This document shows, piece by piece, positions 12,628 to 21,204 of a DNA stretch of 64,000 bases. Below the pieces are notes generated by a model. It saw only the letters and a list, made by a program, of their open reading frames with translations. It was not told where the DNA came from and searched no databases. Origin of the DNA: Sphingomonas guangdongensis (lineage in GTDB: Bacteria > Pseudomonadota > Alphaproteobacteria > Sphingomonadales > Sphingomonadaceae); NCBI RefSeq assembly GCF_900199185.1, contig NZ_OBMI01000003.1:888041-952040 (forward strand), read 5' to 3'. Within the stretch, counting starts at the first letter, position 1. Every line of letters starts with the position of its first letter. A program made the translations under genes and the position numbers.

Positions 12628-13569
12628 ATGAAGATCGCCCTCGCCGGTGCCGGCGCCTTTGGAGAAAAGCACCTCGACGCGCTTCAGCGGATCGACGGGG
12701 TCGAGGTCGTCTCCGTCGTCGGTCGCTCGCTTGAGCCGACCCAAGCCGTCGCTGCCAAGTACGGCATCGGCCACGCCTGCACCGACTTGGCCGAGGCGCT
12801 GGAGCAGCCCGGCCTCGATGCGGTGATCCTTGCCACCCCCACCCAGCTCCACGCCGCGCAGGCGCTCCAGTGCCTGGAGGCGGGCAAGCACGTCCAGGTC
12901 GAGATCCCGCTGTGCGACAGCCTGGCGGACGGCGAGGCGGTGCTCGCCAAGCAGCAGGAGACCGGGCTGGTCGCGATGGTCGGCCACACCCGCCGCTTCA
13001 ATCCGTCGCACCAGTTCCTTCACCACAAGATTGCGGCCGGTGAGCTGAGCGTCCAGCAGATGGACGTCCAGACCTATTTCTTTCGCCGCAAGAACATCAA
13101 CGCGAAGGGCGAGCCGCGGTCGTGGACCGACCACCTGCTGTGGCACCACGCCGCGCACACGGTGGACCTGTTCGCCTACCAGGCCGGGCCGATCGTGGAG
13201 GCGCACGCGCTGCAGGGGCCCAAGCACCCGGAGCTCGGGATCGCGATGGACATGTCAATCCAGCTGAAGGCGGAGTCGGGCGCGATCTGCACCCTGTCGC
13301 TCTCGTTCAACAACGATGGTCCGCTCGGCACCTTCTTCCGCTACATCTGCGACAACGGCACCTGGATCGCGCGCTACGACGATCTGGTGACGGGCAAGGA
13401 GGAGCCGGTCGACCTGTCGGGCGTCGCCGTATCGAACAACGGCATCGAGCTGCAGGACCGCGAGTTCGTCGCCGCCATCCGCGAAGGGCGCGAGCCGAAC
13501 GCCAGCGTGGCGCAGGTCATCCCCTGCTACCGCGTGCTCGACCGCCTGGAACAGCAGCTCGGCGCATGA
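12628..13569 (+). CDS. ligC: 4-carboxy-2-hydroxymuconate-6-semialdehyde dehydrogenase LigC
   Basis: A 313-residue Gfo/Idh/MocA-type NADP-dependent dehydrogenase. It oxidises the cyclic hemiacetal of the LigAB product to 2-pyrone-4,6-dicarboxylate. The N-terminal Rossmann motif is GAGAFGEKHLDAL, followed by the family motif GKHVQVEIPLCDS and the substrate-domain segment WTDHLLWHHAAHTVDLF. Length fits LigC (about 315). ATGA overlap with pobA downstream. Confidence 0.95.
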   Translation: MKIALAGAGAFGEKHLDALQRIDGVEVVSVVGRSLEPTQAVAAKYGIGHACTDLAEALEQPGLDAVILATPTQLHAAQALQCLEAGKHVQVEIPLCDSLADGEAVLAKQQETGLVAMVGHTRRFNPSHQFLHHKIAAGELSVQQMDVQTYFFRRKNINAKGEPRSWTDHLLWHHAAHTVDLFAYQAGPIVEAHALQGPKHPELGIAMDMSIQLKAESGAICTLSLSFNNDGPLGTFFRYICDNGTWIARYDDLVTGKEEPVDLSGVAVSNNGIELQDREFVAAIREGREPNASVAQVIPCYRVLDRLEQQLGA

Positions 13570-14738
13570 GGACGCAGGTCGCGATCATCGGCAGCGGCCC
13601 GTCCGGCCTGCTGCTCGGCCACCTGCTCCGCGCGAGCGGGATCCACTGCGTGGTGGTCGAGCGGCAGACCCGCTCCTACGTCGAGAGCCGGATTCGCGCG
13701 GGCGTGCTGGAGACGGTGACGACCGACCTGCTCCACCGGCTCGGCATCGACGCGGGGCTGAACGCCAATGGCTTGCTGGAGGAGGGTTTCGCCCTCGCCG
13801 ACGGCGACCGGCTGTTCCGGATCGAGATCACCAGGCTCACCGGCAAGCACGTCACCGTCTATGGCCAGACCGAAGTGACCCGCGACCTGATCGCCGCCGC
13901 GCCGGAGCGCGGGCTGGAGATCGTGTGGGAGGCGGGCGATCTTGCCATCCACGACATCGACGGCGACCGGCCGAGCGTCACCTTCACCAAGGACGGCGCT
14001 GAGCAGCGGATCGAGGCCGACTTCATCGCCGGGTGCGACGGCTTCCACGGCCCTTCCCGCAAGGCGATCGCCGCGGCGGGCGGCGCGGCCGAGTTCGAGC
14101 GCGAGTATCCGTTCGGCTGGCTCGGCATCCTGGCCGACGTGCCGCCGTGCCATGACGAGTTGATCTACGCCAACGGCCCGCGCGGCTTCGCGCTCGCTTC
14201 CATGCGCTCGCCGACGCGGAGCCGCTACTATATCCAGGTGCCGTTGACCGAGAAGCTGGAGGAATGGCCGGAGGACCGGCTGTGGGACGAGCTTGCCGCG
14301 CGGTTCGATCCGATTTCTCAGCACGGCGTCACCCGCGGACCCGCACTCGAGATGTCGATCGCGCCGCTCCGCTCCTACGTGTTCGAGACGATGCGGCGCG
14401 GGCGGCTGTTCCTGGCGGGGGACGCCGCGCACATCGTGCCGCCGACCGGAGCCAAGGGGCTGAACCTCGCGGCATCGGACGTCGCGTACCTGTCTGACGC
14501 GCTGATCGCCCATTATCGCGACGGCAGCGACGCCGCACTCGACGCCTATCAGGCACGCGCGCTCGCGCGGATTTGGAAGGCGGAGCGGTTCAGCTGGTAC
14601 CTGACCAAGCTGATGCACCGCTTCCCCGACGACGGCACGTTCGAGCACCGGATGCAGTCGGCCGAGCTCGATTACGTCGCCTCCTCGCCCGCCATGCAGA
14701 AGGTGATAGCGGAGAACTACGTCGGGTTGCCGCTGTGA
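13566..14738 (+). CDS. pobA: 4-hydroxybenzoate 3-monooxygenase PobA
   Basis: A 390-residue class A flavoprotein monooxygenase that makes protocatechuate from 4-hydroxybenzoate using NAD(P)H. The FAD-binding motif IIGSGPSGLLLGHLL opens the protein, ESRIRAGVLE supplies the flavin/substrate Arg region, the DG motif GCDGFHGPSR lies near 155, and LAGDAAHIVPPTGAKGLNLA is the second FAD motif. It shares ATGA with ligC, so the product enters the ring-cleavage pathway directly. Confidence 0.94.
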   Translation: MRTQVAIIGSGPSGLLLGHLLRASGIHCVVVERQTRSYVESRIRAGVLETVTTDLLHRLGIDAGLNANGLLEEGFALADGDRLFRIEITRLTGKHVTVYGQTEVTRDLIAAAPERGLEIVWEAGDLAIHDIDGDRPSVTFTKDGAEQRIEADFIAGCDGFHGPSRKAIAAAGGAAEFEREYPFGWLGILADVPPCHDELIYANGPRGFALASMRSPTRSRYYIQVPLTEKLEEWPEDRLWDELAARFDPISQHGVTRGPALEMSIAPLRSYVFETMRRGRLFLAGDAAHIVPPTGAKGLNLAASDVAYLSDALIAHYRDGSDAALDAYQARALARIWKAERFSWYLTKLMHRFPDDGTFEHRMQSAELDYVASSPAMQKVIAENYVGLPL

Positions 14739-15736
14739 CCCTCCCGACCCGGCAACTCGGCACACTGACGGTGTCGGCGATCGGGCTAGGATGCATGAAC
14801 CTCAGCCACGCCTATGGCACGCCGCCACCGGCAGATGAGGGCGCACGGCTGCTCAACCGCGCGCTCGACCTAGGCGTCACCCTGCTCGACACCGCGGCGC
14901 TCTACGGCGGCGGCCGCAACGAAGCGCTGATCGCCGACGCGGTTGGCCACCGCCGCGGTGATTACGTGCTCGCGAGCAAGTGCGTGCTCGGCCTGCGCGA
15001 AGGGAAGCGCATCCTCGACGGGTCGCCGGAGGCGATCGCCTGGTCGATCGACCAGTCGCTCCAGCGGCTGCGCACCGACCATATCGACCTCATGTACCTG
15101 CACCGCGCCGATCCGGCGGTACCGATCGAAGACTCCGTGGCTGCACTGGTGCGGGCCAAGGAGGCGGGCAAGATCGGCGCGTTGGGTCTGTCGGAGATGG
15201 CGAGCGACACGATTCGCCGCGCGCATGCCGTGCATCCGGTCACCGCTGTCCAGACCGAATACTCGCCTGCCGTGCGCAATCCCGAGATCGCGGTGCTGGA
15301 AACGTGCCGTGCGCTCGACATCGGCTTCGTCGCCTTCTCGCCGGTCGGGCGCGGGCTGCTCGCCGGCGGTGTTCGCGACGACGCCTATGCGAGCGGCGAC
15401 CTTCGCCTCTCCATGCCGCGCTTCACGGGCGAGAACCTGCGGCACAATCTGTCGATCGCCGCGCGGTTCGCCGATCTTGCCAGCTCGCTCGGGATCACGC
15501 CCGCGCAACTGTCGCTCGCCTGGCTGCTGGCGCGCGGCGCAATTCCGATCCCGGGCACCACCAGCGTCGCTCACCTGGAGGAGGACGTCGGCGCGGCGGA
15601 GGTCACGCTGCCGGCTGAGGCGATCGCCGCAGTCGAAGCGATCCTGCCGCCGGGCAAGCTGCGCGGCGCCCGCTACCCGCGCGCGGCGCAGGCGCAAGTG
15701 ACGACGGAGACGTTTCCGGACGAAGAACTCGCCTGA
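14735..15736 (+). CDS. Aldo/keto reductase coupled to pobA
   Basis: A 333-residue AKR-superfamily protein. Visible marks are the N-terminal GTLTVSAIGLGCMNLS, the catalytic Asp/Tyr in LLDTAALYGGGRNE, the Lys in YVLASKCVLG, the His in IDLMYLHRAD, and the NADPH-site segment PIPGTTSVAHLEED. Starts with GTG overlapping the pobA stop, so it belongs to the ligC-pobA operon. It may detoxify aromatic aldehydes or reduce a pathway aldehyde; the substrate cannot be told from sequence. Confidence 0.85.
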   Translation: MTLPTRQLGTLTVSAIGLGCMNLSHAYGTPPPADEGARLLNRALDLGVTLLDTAALYGGGRNEALIADAVGHRRGDYVLASKCVLGLREGKRILDGSPEAIAWSIDQSLQRLRTDHIDLMYLHRADPAVPIEDSVAALVRAKEAGKIGALGLSEMASDTIRRAHAVHPVTAVQTEYSPAVRNPEIAVLETCRALDIGFVAFSPVGRGLLAGGVRDDAYASGDLRLSMPRFTGENLRHNLSIAARFADLASSLGITPAQLSLAWLLARGAIPIPGTTSVAHLEEDVGAAEVTLPAEAIAAVEAILPPGKLRGARYPRAAQAQVTTETFPDEELA

Positions 15737-15742
15737 GAATGC

Positions 15743-15774
15743 TTGCATCACCTCGCTCCGATGGTATGATCCAT
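15743..15774 (+). promoter_or_regulatory. Probable sigma70 promoter of the vdh-ferBA operon with overlapping dyads
   Basis: TTGCAT (15743-15748) and TATGAT (15765-15770) are separated by 16 bases, a good sigma70 arrangement just upstream of the aldehyde dehydrogenase. The -10 box lies inside short overlapping dyads (ATGG...CCAT at 15761-15774; TATG-ATC-CATA), a plausible repressor site for the nearby MarR protein. The regulator assignment is inference. Confidence 0.5.
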
Positions 15775-15794
15775 AACAATAGGAGAGAGGACTT

Positions 15795-17210
15795 ATGGCG
15801 ACAGCAGTTCTTGAGCGCACGTTCGAGCGGCACAACCCCGTCACCGGGGAGGTCGCGACCACCGCCCCGGCAGCAACGATCGACGACGCGAACGCGGCGG
15901 TCGAGGCGGCCGCGGCAGCCTTCCCCGCCTGGTCCGCGCTGGGGCCGAACGCGCGCCGCGCTGCGCTGATGAAGGCGTCGGTCGCGCTGGAAGCACGCGC
16001 CGACCAGTTCGTCGATGCGATGATGGGGGAGATCGGCGCGACCGAAGGCTGGGCGCGCTTCAACCTGATGCTCGCCGCCAGCATGATCCGCGAGGCGGCG
16101 GCGATCACCACCCAGATCGGCGGCGAGGTCATCCCCTCCGACAAGCCCGGCTGCATTGCCATGGCGCTGCGCGAACCGGTCGGGGTCATGCTCGGGATCG
16201 CGCCGTGGAACGCCCCCATCATCCTGGGCGTGCGCGCGGTCGCGGTACCGCTCGCCTGCGGGAACACGGTGGTGCTGAAGGCAAGCGAGCAGTGCCCGCG
16301 CACCCACAGCCTGATCGCGGAAGCGTTCAACGAGGCGCTGCCCGCGGGCGCCGTCTCGATCGTCACCAACGCACCGCAGGATGCGCCGGAAATCGTCGGC
16401 GCGCTGATCGACCATCCGGCGGTGCGCCGCATCAACTTCACCGGATCGACCCATGTCGGACGGATCATCGCCAAGCGCGCGGCCGAGCACCTCAAGCCGG
16501 TGCTGCTGGAGCTGGGTGGCAAGGCACCGCTCCTCGTGCTGGAGGACGCCGACCTGGATGAGGCGGTCAAGGCCGCGGCATTCGGCGCGTTCATGAACCA
16601 GGGCCAGATCTGCATGTCGACCGAGCGGATCATCGTGGTCGATGCCGTCGCCGACGCCTTTGCCGCAAAGTTCCGCGAGAAGGTCGGCACCATGGCGGTC
16701 GGCGATCCGCGTGAGGGCAAGACCCCGCTGGGCGCGGTGGTCGACCAGAAGACCGTCGACGTCGTCCGCGCGCTGATCGACGATGCGCTGGCGCAGGGCG
16801 CCGAGCAGCTGGTCGGCGGCGAGGCGAACGGCGTGCTGATGCCTGCCCACGTCATCGATCGTGTCACGCCCGAGATGAAGCTGTTCCGAGACGAGAGCTT
16901 CGGCCCTGTCGTCGGCATCGCCCGCGCCCGCGACGAGGCGGAAGCGATCGAGATGGCGAACGACACGGAATATGGGCTGTCGGCGTCTGTCTTCACCCGC
17001 GACACCGCCCGCGGCCTGCGAGTCGCGCGGGCGATCAAGTCGGGTATCTGCCACGTCAACGGTCCGACCGTTCATGACGAGGCGCAGATGCCGTTCGGCG
17101 GCGTCAAGGCGTCCGGTTACGGGCGCTTCGGCGGCCGCGCCGGGATCGACGCCTTTACCGAGCTGCGCTGGGTGACGATCGAGACGCTGCCCGGCCACTA
17201 TCCGATCTGA
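15795..17210 (+). CDS. vdh: Aldehyde dehydrogenase, vanillin dehydrogenase type
   Basis: A 471-residue NAD(P)-dependent aldehyde dehydrogenase. Motifs: substrate-channel Asn in APWNAPI, cofactor-site NFTGSTHVGR, catalytic Glu in LELGGKAPL, catalytic Cys in NQGQICMSTER, and late ESFGPVVG and MPFGGVKASGYGRFGG. Sequence character and company (ferB, ferA) point to oxidation of vanillin and 4-hydroxybenzaldehyde released by FerB, comparable to LigV/Vdh. A salicylaldehyde-type enzyme is the main alternative. Preceded by a good ribosome site (GGAGAGAGG). Confidence 0.85.
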   Translation: MATAVLERTFERHNPVTGEVATTAPAATIDDANAAVEAAAAAFPAWSALGPNARRAALMKASVALEARADQFVDAMMGEIGATEGWARFNLMLAASMIREAAAITTQIGGEVIPSDKPGCIAMALREPVGVMLGIAPWNAPIILGVRAVAVPLACGNTVVLKASEQCPRTHSLIAEAFNEALPAGAVSIVTNAPQDAPEIVGALIDHPAVRRINFTGSTHVGRIIAKRAAEHLKPVLLELGGKAPLLVLEDADLDEAVKAAAFGAFMNQGQICMSTERIIVVDAVADAFAAKFREKVGTMAVGDPREGKTPLGAVVDQKTVDVVRALIDDALAQGAEQLVGGEANGVLMPAHVIDRVTPEMKLFRDESFGPVVGIARARDEAEAIEMANDTEYGLSASVFTRDTARGLRVARAIKSGICHVNGPTVHDEAQMPFGGVKASGYGRFGGRAGIDAFTELRWVTIETLPGHYPI

Positions 17211-17219
17211 GCAGGTCCG

Positions 17220-17726
17220 GTGCTTACCTCAGGCCCCCTCCTGGTGGCGGTCGCGGCGGCGGCGCAGGTCGCCCCGCCACGGCTGGCCCACGCCTTCACC
17301 GTGTCGGTGGATGTCGGCGCTCCGCAGGAGCAGGGCCGCGTCGACGGCAAGCGGATGCGCTTCGTGCCGATCACCGGGGGGCGGGTGTCCGGTCCACGGC
17401 TGACCGGCACGGTGCTCGCTGGCGGCGGCGACTGGCAGGCGCTCCACGACGACGGGCTGACCGAGGTACGCGCGCGCTACTCGATCAGGGCCGATGACGG
17501 CACGATCATCGACGTTGTGAACGAAGGGGTTCGCACCGCCACGCCCGAGGTTGCCGCCGAGCTTGCCCGTGGCGCTCAGGTCGATCCGTCACGCTACTAC
17601 TTCCGCAGCAATCCGCGCTTCACTGCGCCCACGGGCGCACACGGCTGGCTGCGTCGCACCCACTTCGTCGCGGTCGGCATTCGCCGGCCGGCTAATGTCG
17701 AGATCCAGGTCTTCGCCGTCGAGTGA
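17220..17726 (+). CDS. DUF3237 domain protein
   Basis: A 168-residue protein with a hydrophobic N-terminal stretch that could be a signal or simply the family's first strand; the rest (about 22-167), including VRARYSIRADDGTIIDVVNEG and FRSNPRFTAP, is a DUF3237 beta-barrel. Function of the family is unknown. It begins with GTG 9 bases after the aldehyde dehydrogenase stop and precedes ferB by 25 bases, so it is part of the ferulate operon, suggesting an accessory role in hydroxycinnamate or aldehyde metabolism. Confidence 0.8.
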   Translation: MLTSGPLLVAVAAAAQVAPPRLAHAFTVSVDVGAPQEQGRVDGKRMRFVPITGGRVSGPRLTGTVLAGGGDWQALHDDGLTEVRARYSIRADDGTIIDVVNEGVRTATPEVAAELARGAQVDPSRYYFRSNPRFTAPTGAHGWLRRTHFVAVGIRRPANVEIQVFAVE

Positions 17727-17751
17727 CGGCCACTTTATCAGGGGAACAATC

Positions 17752-18594
17752 ATGGCAGAAACCAGCAGCAACGGCGTCGTCGCCTATGAGGTCGTCGACC
17801 GCATCGCCTGGGTGAAGTTCAATCGCCCGGACAAGCGCAACGCGATGAGCCCGACGCTCAACCGCGACATGATGGAGGTGCTCGACGCGCTCGAGTTCCG
17901 CGACGATGTAGGCGTGCTGGTACTGAGCGGCGAAGGCGCTGCCTGGACCGCGGGCATGGACCTCAAGGAGTATTTTCGCGAGACCGAGGCCGACGGGCTG
18001 AAGGGCACCCGCAAGGCGCAGCGCGAGAGCTACGGCTGGTGGCGGCGGCTACGCTGGTACCAGAAGCCGACGATCGCGATGGTCAATGGCTGGTGCTTCG
18101 GCGGTGGCTACGGTCCGCTGTTTGCCTGCGACCTGGCGTTCGCGGCCGAGGAGGCAAAGTTCGGGCTCAGTGAAATCAACTGGGGCATCCTGCCGGGCGG
18201 CGGTGCGACCAAGGTTGCGGTCGAGCTGCTGCCGTTCCGCAAGGCGATGTACCACGCGATGATGGGTGAGAACATCGACGGCAAGACCGCCGCGGAATGG
18301 GGCCTGGTCAACGAGGCGGTGCCGCTCGCCAGGCTGAAGGACCGCGTCGCCGAAGTCGCGAGCGTGCTGCTCCAGAAGAACCCGGTCGCGCTCAAGGCGA
18401 CCAAGGATGCGGTGCGCCGCGTGTCGCTGATGAGCTACGAGGACGCCGAGGACTATCTGGTCCGCGCGCAGGAGGCCGCCAACTCCTACGACAACGAGGG
18501 TCGCAAGGAAGGCATCCGCCAGTTCATCGACGAGAAGAGCTACAAGCCCGGGCTCGGCGCCTACGACCTGTCGAAGCAGCAGGCGAAGAGCTGA
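17752..18594 (+). CDS. ferB: Feruloyl/p-hydroxycinnamoyl-CoA hydratase-lyase FerB
   Basis: A 280-residue crotonase-fold enzyme that hydrates feruloyl-CoA or p-coumaroyl-CoA and cleaves the adduct to acetyl-CoA and vanillin or 4-hydroxybenzaldehyde. Family marks: RPDKRNAMSP, oxyanion-hole segments WTAGMDLKEYF and GWCFGGGYGPL, and the catalytic Glu in FGLSEINWGILPGGG, which distinguishes lyases of this type. The start at 17752 follows AGGGGAAC. Followed after 42 bases by ferA. Confidence 0.93.
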   Translation: MAETSSNGVVAYEVVDRIAWVKFNRPDKRNAMSPTLNRDMMEVLDALEFRDDVGVLVLSGEGAAWTAGMDLKEYFRETEADGLKGTRKAQRESYGWWRRLRWYQKPTIAMVNGWCFGGGYGPLFACDLAFAAEEAKFGLSEINWGILPGGGATKVAVELLPFRKAMYHAMMGENIDGKTAAEWGLVNEAVPLARLKDRVAEVASVLLQKNPVALKATKDAVRRVSLMSYEDAEDYLVRAQEAANSYDNEGRKEGIRQFIDEKSYKPGLGAYDLSKQQAKS

Positions 18595-18636
18595 CGCCGT
18601 CCACCCTGCCCTGCCCTGACGCCGGATCTCTGACCC

Positions 18637-20724
18637 ATGCCTGATCTTTCCCGCCTGCTTGCGCCCCGTTCGGTGGCGATCGTCGGGGCGTCGCCGACCC
18701 CCGGTTCGCTTGGCAATTCGGTGCTGATGAACCTGGAGCGGCACGGCTATGCCGGTGCCATTCACCTCATCAACCCGAAGCGGGACGAGATCGGCGGTCG
18801 GCCATGCCTGAAGTCGATCGCCGACCTGCCCGACGGAGTCGATGCGGCGGTGCTGGCGATCCCGGGTCCGGCGGTGCTCGACGCGGTGCGGGCGCTCGCG
18901 GACCGGGGTGTGGGTGCGGCGGTGATCTTCGCCGCCGGCTTTGCCGAGGGTGGCGAGGAAGGCCTGGCGGCGCAGCGCGAGGTAGCCGAGATCGCCCGCG
19001 CCCGCGGGATGGTCATCGAGGGTCCCAACTGCCTCGGCATGACCAACTTCAAGGCCGGGGTGCCGCTGACGTTCGTGGAGACGCCGCCGCACCCGATCAC
19101 CGGTGCGGGGATCGGCATCGTGTCGCAGTCGGGGGCGATGGCGGTGGTGCTCGGCACGACGCTGATGGCGAAGGAACTGCCGATTACCCTCACCGTCTCG
19201 ACCGGCAACGAGGCGGCGAGCGGGGTCGAGGACTATGTCGAGCACCTGCTCGGCGATCCGGACACCCGCGTGATCGGGATGATCGTGGAGCAGTTCCGCC
19301 AGCCGGCACGCTTCCTGAAGCTGGCGGAGGCTGCCCGGGCGGCAGGCAAGACGATTGTCCTCCTGCACCCGGGCACCTCCAGCGCGGCGCGCGAGTCCGC
19401 CGCGACCCACACCGGCGCGATGGCGGGCGACTATGCCCTGATGCGCGCCAAGGTGACGCGCGCGGGCGTGGTGCTGGTCGAGGGACTGGAGGAGCTCGGC
19501 GACGTGCTCGACATCGCGTTCCGCGCCAACCCGGTCGCGCAGGGCGGTACCGCGGTGCTGACGGAGAGCGGCGCGTTCAAGGCGCTCACGCTCGACCTCG
19601 CCGAGCGGATCGGCCTGCCGCTGCCGGCGATGGGGGACGCGACCGCCGCTGCGATGCGCGCAGCCATCCCCGACTTCATCCCGGTCAGCAACCCGATGGA
19701 CCTGACCGCGCAGGCGCTGGTCGACCCCGACCTTTATCGCCGCACGCTGGAGCCGCTGCTCGCCGACCCCGCCTATGCTGCGGTCGTACTCGGAATCATC
19801 CAGACCGACGAGACGACGGCCGCGCGCAAGTTCAAGCCGATCATCGAGGCGATCCGCACGCTCGCGCCCGACAAGCCGGTGCTGTTCGCCGGGCTGGACG
19901 ACGGCGCGGTGTTCGACCCCGGTTATGTCCGCGACCTGCGCGCGCTCGGCGTGCCCTATTTCCCGACGCCGGACCGCGCCTTCCGCGCGCTTGCGCAGCT
20001 CTCCCGGCTTGCCGCGCGGGATGCGAGTCGGGTGTCCGACGCACCGGTCACCATAGAGGTGCCCGCCGGCGTGATCCCCGAGTATCAGGCGAAGGAACTG
20101 CTGGCGCCGCTCGGCATCGCCTTTCCCGCCGGCGGTTTCGCGCGCGACGCAGCCGAGGCGCAGGCAATCGCGACGCGCGTCGGCTATCCGGTCGCGATCA
20201 AGGCGCAGGCGGCCGCGCTAAGCCACAAGAGCGACGCCGGCGGCGTGATCCTGAATATTGCGGACGATGCCGCGCTTGCCGCAGCCTGGAACCGTCTGTT
20301 CGCGAACGTTGCCGCCTATGATGCCGGGATCGCACTCGACGGTGCGCAGGTCGAGAAGATGGGCGCGCGCGGGACCGAGCTGATCATCGGCGCAAAGAGC
20401 GATCCGGAATGGGGACCGGTGATCCTGGTCGGCTTCGGCGGTGTTCAGGCCGAACTGCTCCACGACGTCCGCCTGCTCGCACCCGACCTGCCGCCCGCGG
20501 CGATCGCGGCCGAGCTGCGCCAGCTGAAGAGCGGCGCGCTGCTCGACGGCTACCGCGGGTCGCCCGCGCTCGACGTCGACGCGGTCGCCACGCTGGTGGC
20601 GGCACTCGGCCGCGTGCTGCTCGGCACACCCGCGATCCGGGAGATCGACCTCAACCCGGTCGTGGTGTACCCGAATGGTCAGGGCGTGGTCGCGCTCGAC
20701 GCGCTGATCCTGGCGGCCGACTAG
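18637..20724 (+). CDS. ferA: Feruloyl-CoA synthetase FerA, ADP-forming acyl-CoA synthetase family
   Basis: A 695-residue fused acyl-CoA synthetase of the NDP-forming type: CoA-binding domain (about 1-125; VAIVGASPTPGSLGNSV), succinyl-CoA-ligase-like domains carrying the phospho-His in AATHTGAMAGDYAL, and a C-terminal ATP-grasp domain (about 475-690; YPVAIKAQAAALSHKSDAGG). SYK-6 FerA is of this class, and the placement behind ferB makes hydroxycinnamate activation the best call. Related proteins activate other acids, so specificity is inferred from context. Confidence 0.9.
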   Translation: MPDLSRLLAPRSVAIVGASPTPGSLGNSVLMNLERHGYAGAIHLINPKRDEIGGRPCLKSIADLPDGVDAAVLAIPGPAVLDAVRALADRGVGAAVIFAAGFAEGGEEGLAAQREVAEIARARGMVIEGPNCLGMTNFKAGVPLTFVETPPHPITGAGIGIVSQSGAMAVVLGTTLMAKELPITLTVSTGNEAASGVEDYVEHLLGDPDTRVIGMIVEQFRQPARFLKLAEAARAAGKTIVLLHPGTSSAARESAATHTGAMAGDYALMRAKVTRAGVVLVEGLEELGDVLDIAFRANPVAQGGTAVLTESGAFKALTLDLAERIGLPLPAMGDATAAAMRAAIPDFIPVSNPMDLTAQALVDPDLYRRTLEPLLADPAYAAVVLGIIQTDETTAARKFKPIIEAIRTLAPDKPVLFAGLDDGAVFDPGYVRDLRALGVPYFPTPDRAFRALAQLSRLAARDASRVSDAPVTIEVPAGVIPEYQAKELLAPLGIAFPAGGFARDAAEAQAIATRVGYPVAIKAQAAALSHKSDAGGVILNIADDAALAAAWNRLFANVAAYDAGIALDGAQVEKMGARGTELIIGAKSDPEWGPVILVGFGGVQAELLHDVRLLAPDLPPAAIAAELRQLKSGALLDGYRGSPALDVDAVATLVAALGRVLLGTPAIREIDLNPVVVYPNGQGVVALDALILAAD

Positions 20725-20728
20725 CGGC

Positions 20729-21190
20729 TCAGCGCTCGCGCGCCTCGATGCGGGAGAGCAGCGCGATCAGCTGCGCCCGGTCGTCGGCCGACAGGTCCGC
20801 CATCATCTGATCCTCGTGCGATCGGATGCGGGCGAGCGTCGCCGCGAGCACTTCCGTGCCGCTGCGGGTGATGGTGAGCGCGAAGGCGCGGCGATCGTCG
20901 GCGGCGACCGTCCGGTCGATCCAGCCCTGTTCCACCACCTCGTTGATCAGCGCGACCATGTTGGCGCGCTGGATGCCGAGCAGGCGACCGGCGGCGCCCT
21001 GGTTGATTCCCGGGTTCGCGTCCACCACCGACAGGATGCCGAACAGTACCTGCCGCACACCCGTGCCCGCCACCGCGCGCGCGAAGTCGCTGCCGACCGC
21101 GTTGGATGCGCGCCGCAGGTGGTACCCCGCCAACTCCGCCAATACCCCCAGGTCGGAGCCGTCGCGCTCCTCGATCATCTGTGTCGCCAT
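20729..21190 (-). CDS. ferC: MarR-family repressor, FerC-like
   Basis: A 153-residue MarR protein. The winged helix spans about 45-110, with the recognition region GRLLGIQRANMVALINEVVEQGWIDR and the wing RTVAADDRRAFALTIT. It is convergent with ferA, which ends 4 bases away. In SYK-6 the MarR protein FerC represses ferBA and responds to hydroxycinnamoyl-CoA, and the same neighbourhood here supports that role. Cotranscribed with the upstream MFS gene (14-base gap). Start fixed by length; the frame upstream reads as shadow of the transporter. Confidence 0.82.
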   Translation of the reverse strand: MATQMIEERDGSDLGVLAELAGYHLRRASNAVGSDFARAVAGTGVRQVLFGILSVVDANPGINQGAAGRLLGIQRANMVALINEVVEQGWIDRTVAADDRRAFALTITRSGTEVLAATLARIRSHEDQMMADLSADDRAQLIALLSRIEARER

Positions 21191-21204
21191 CGCCCCTGTT
21201 TCCT

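Noticed and set aside
15761..15774. Confirmed FerC operator before vdh
   Set aside because: The dyad arms are only 4 bp and overlap a -10 box, so it is listed only as a possible repressor site.
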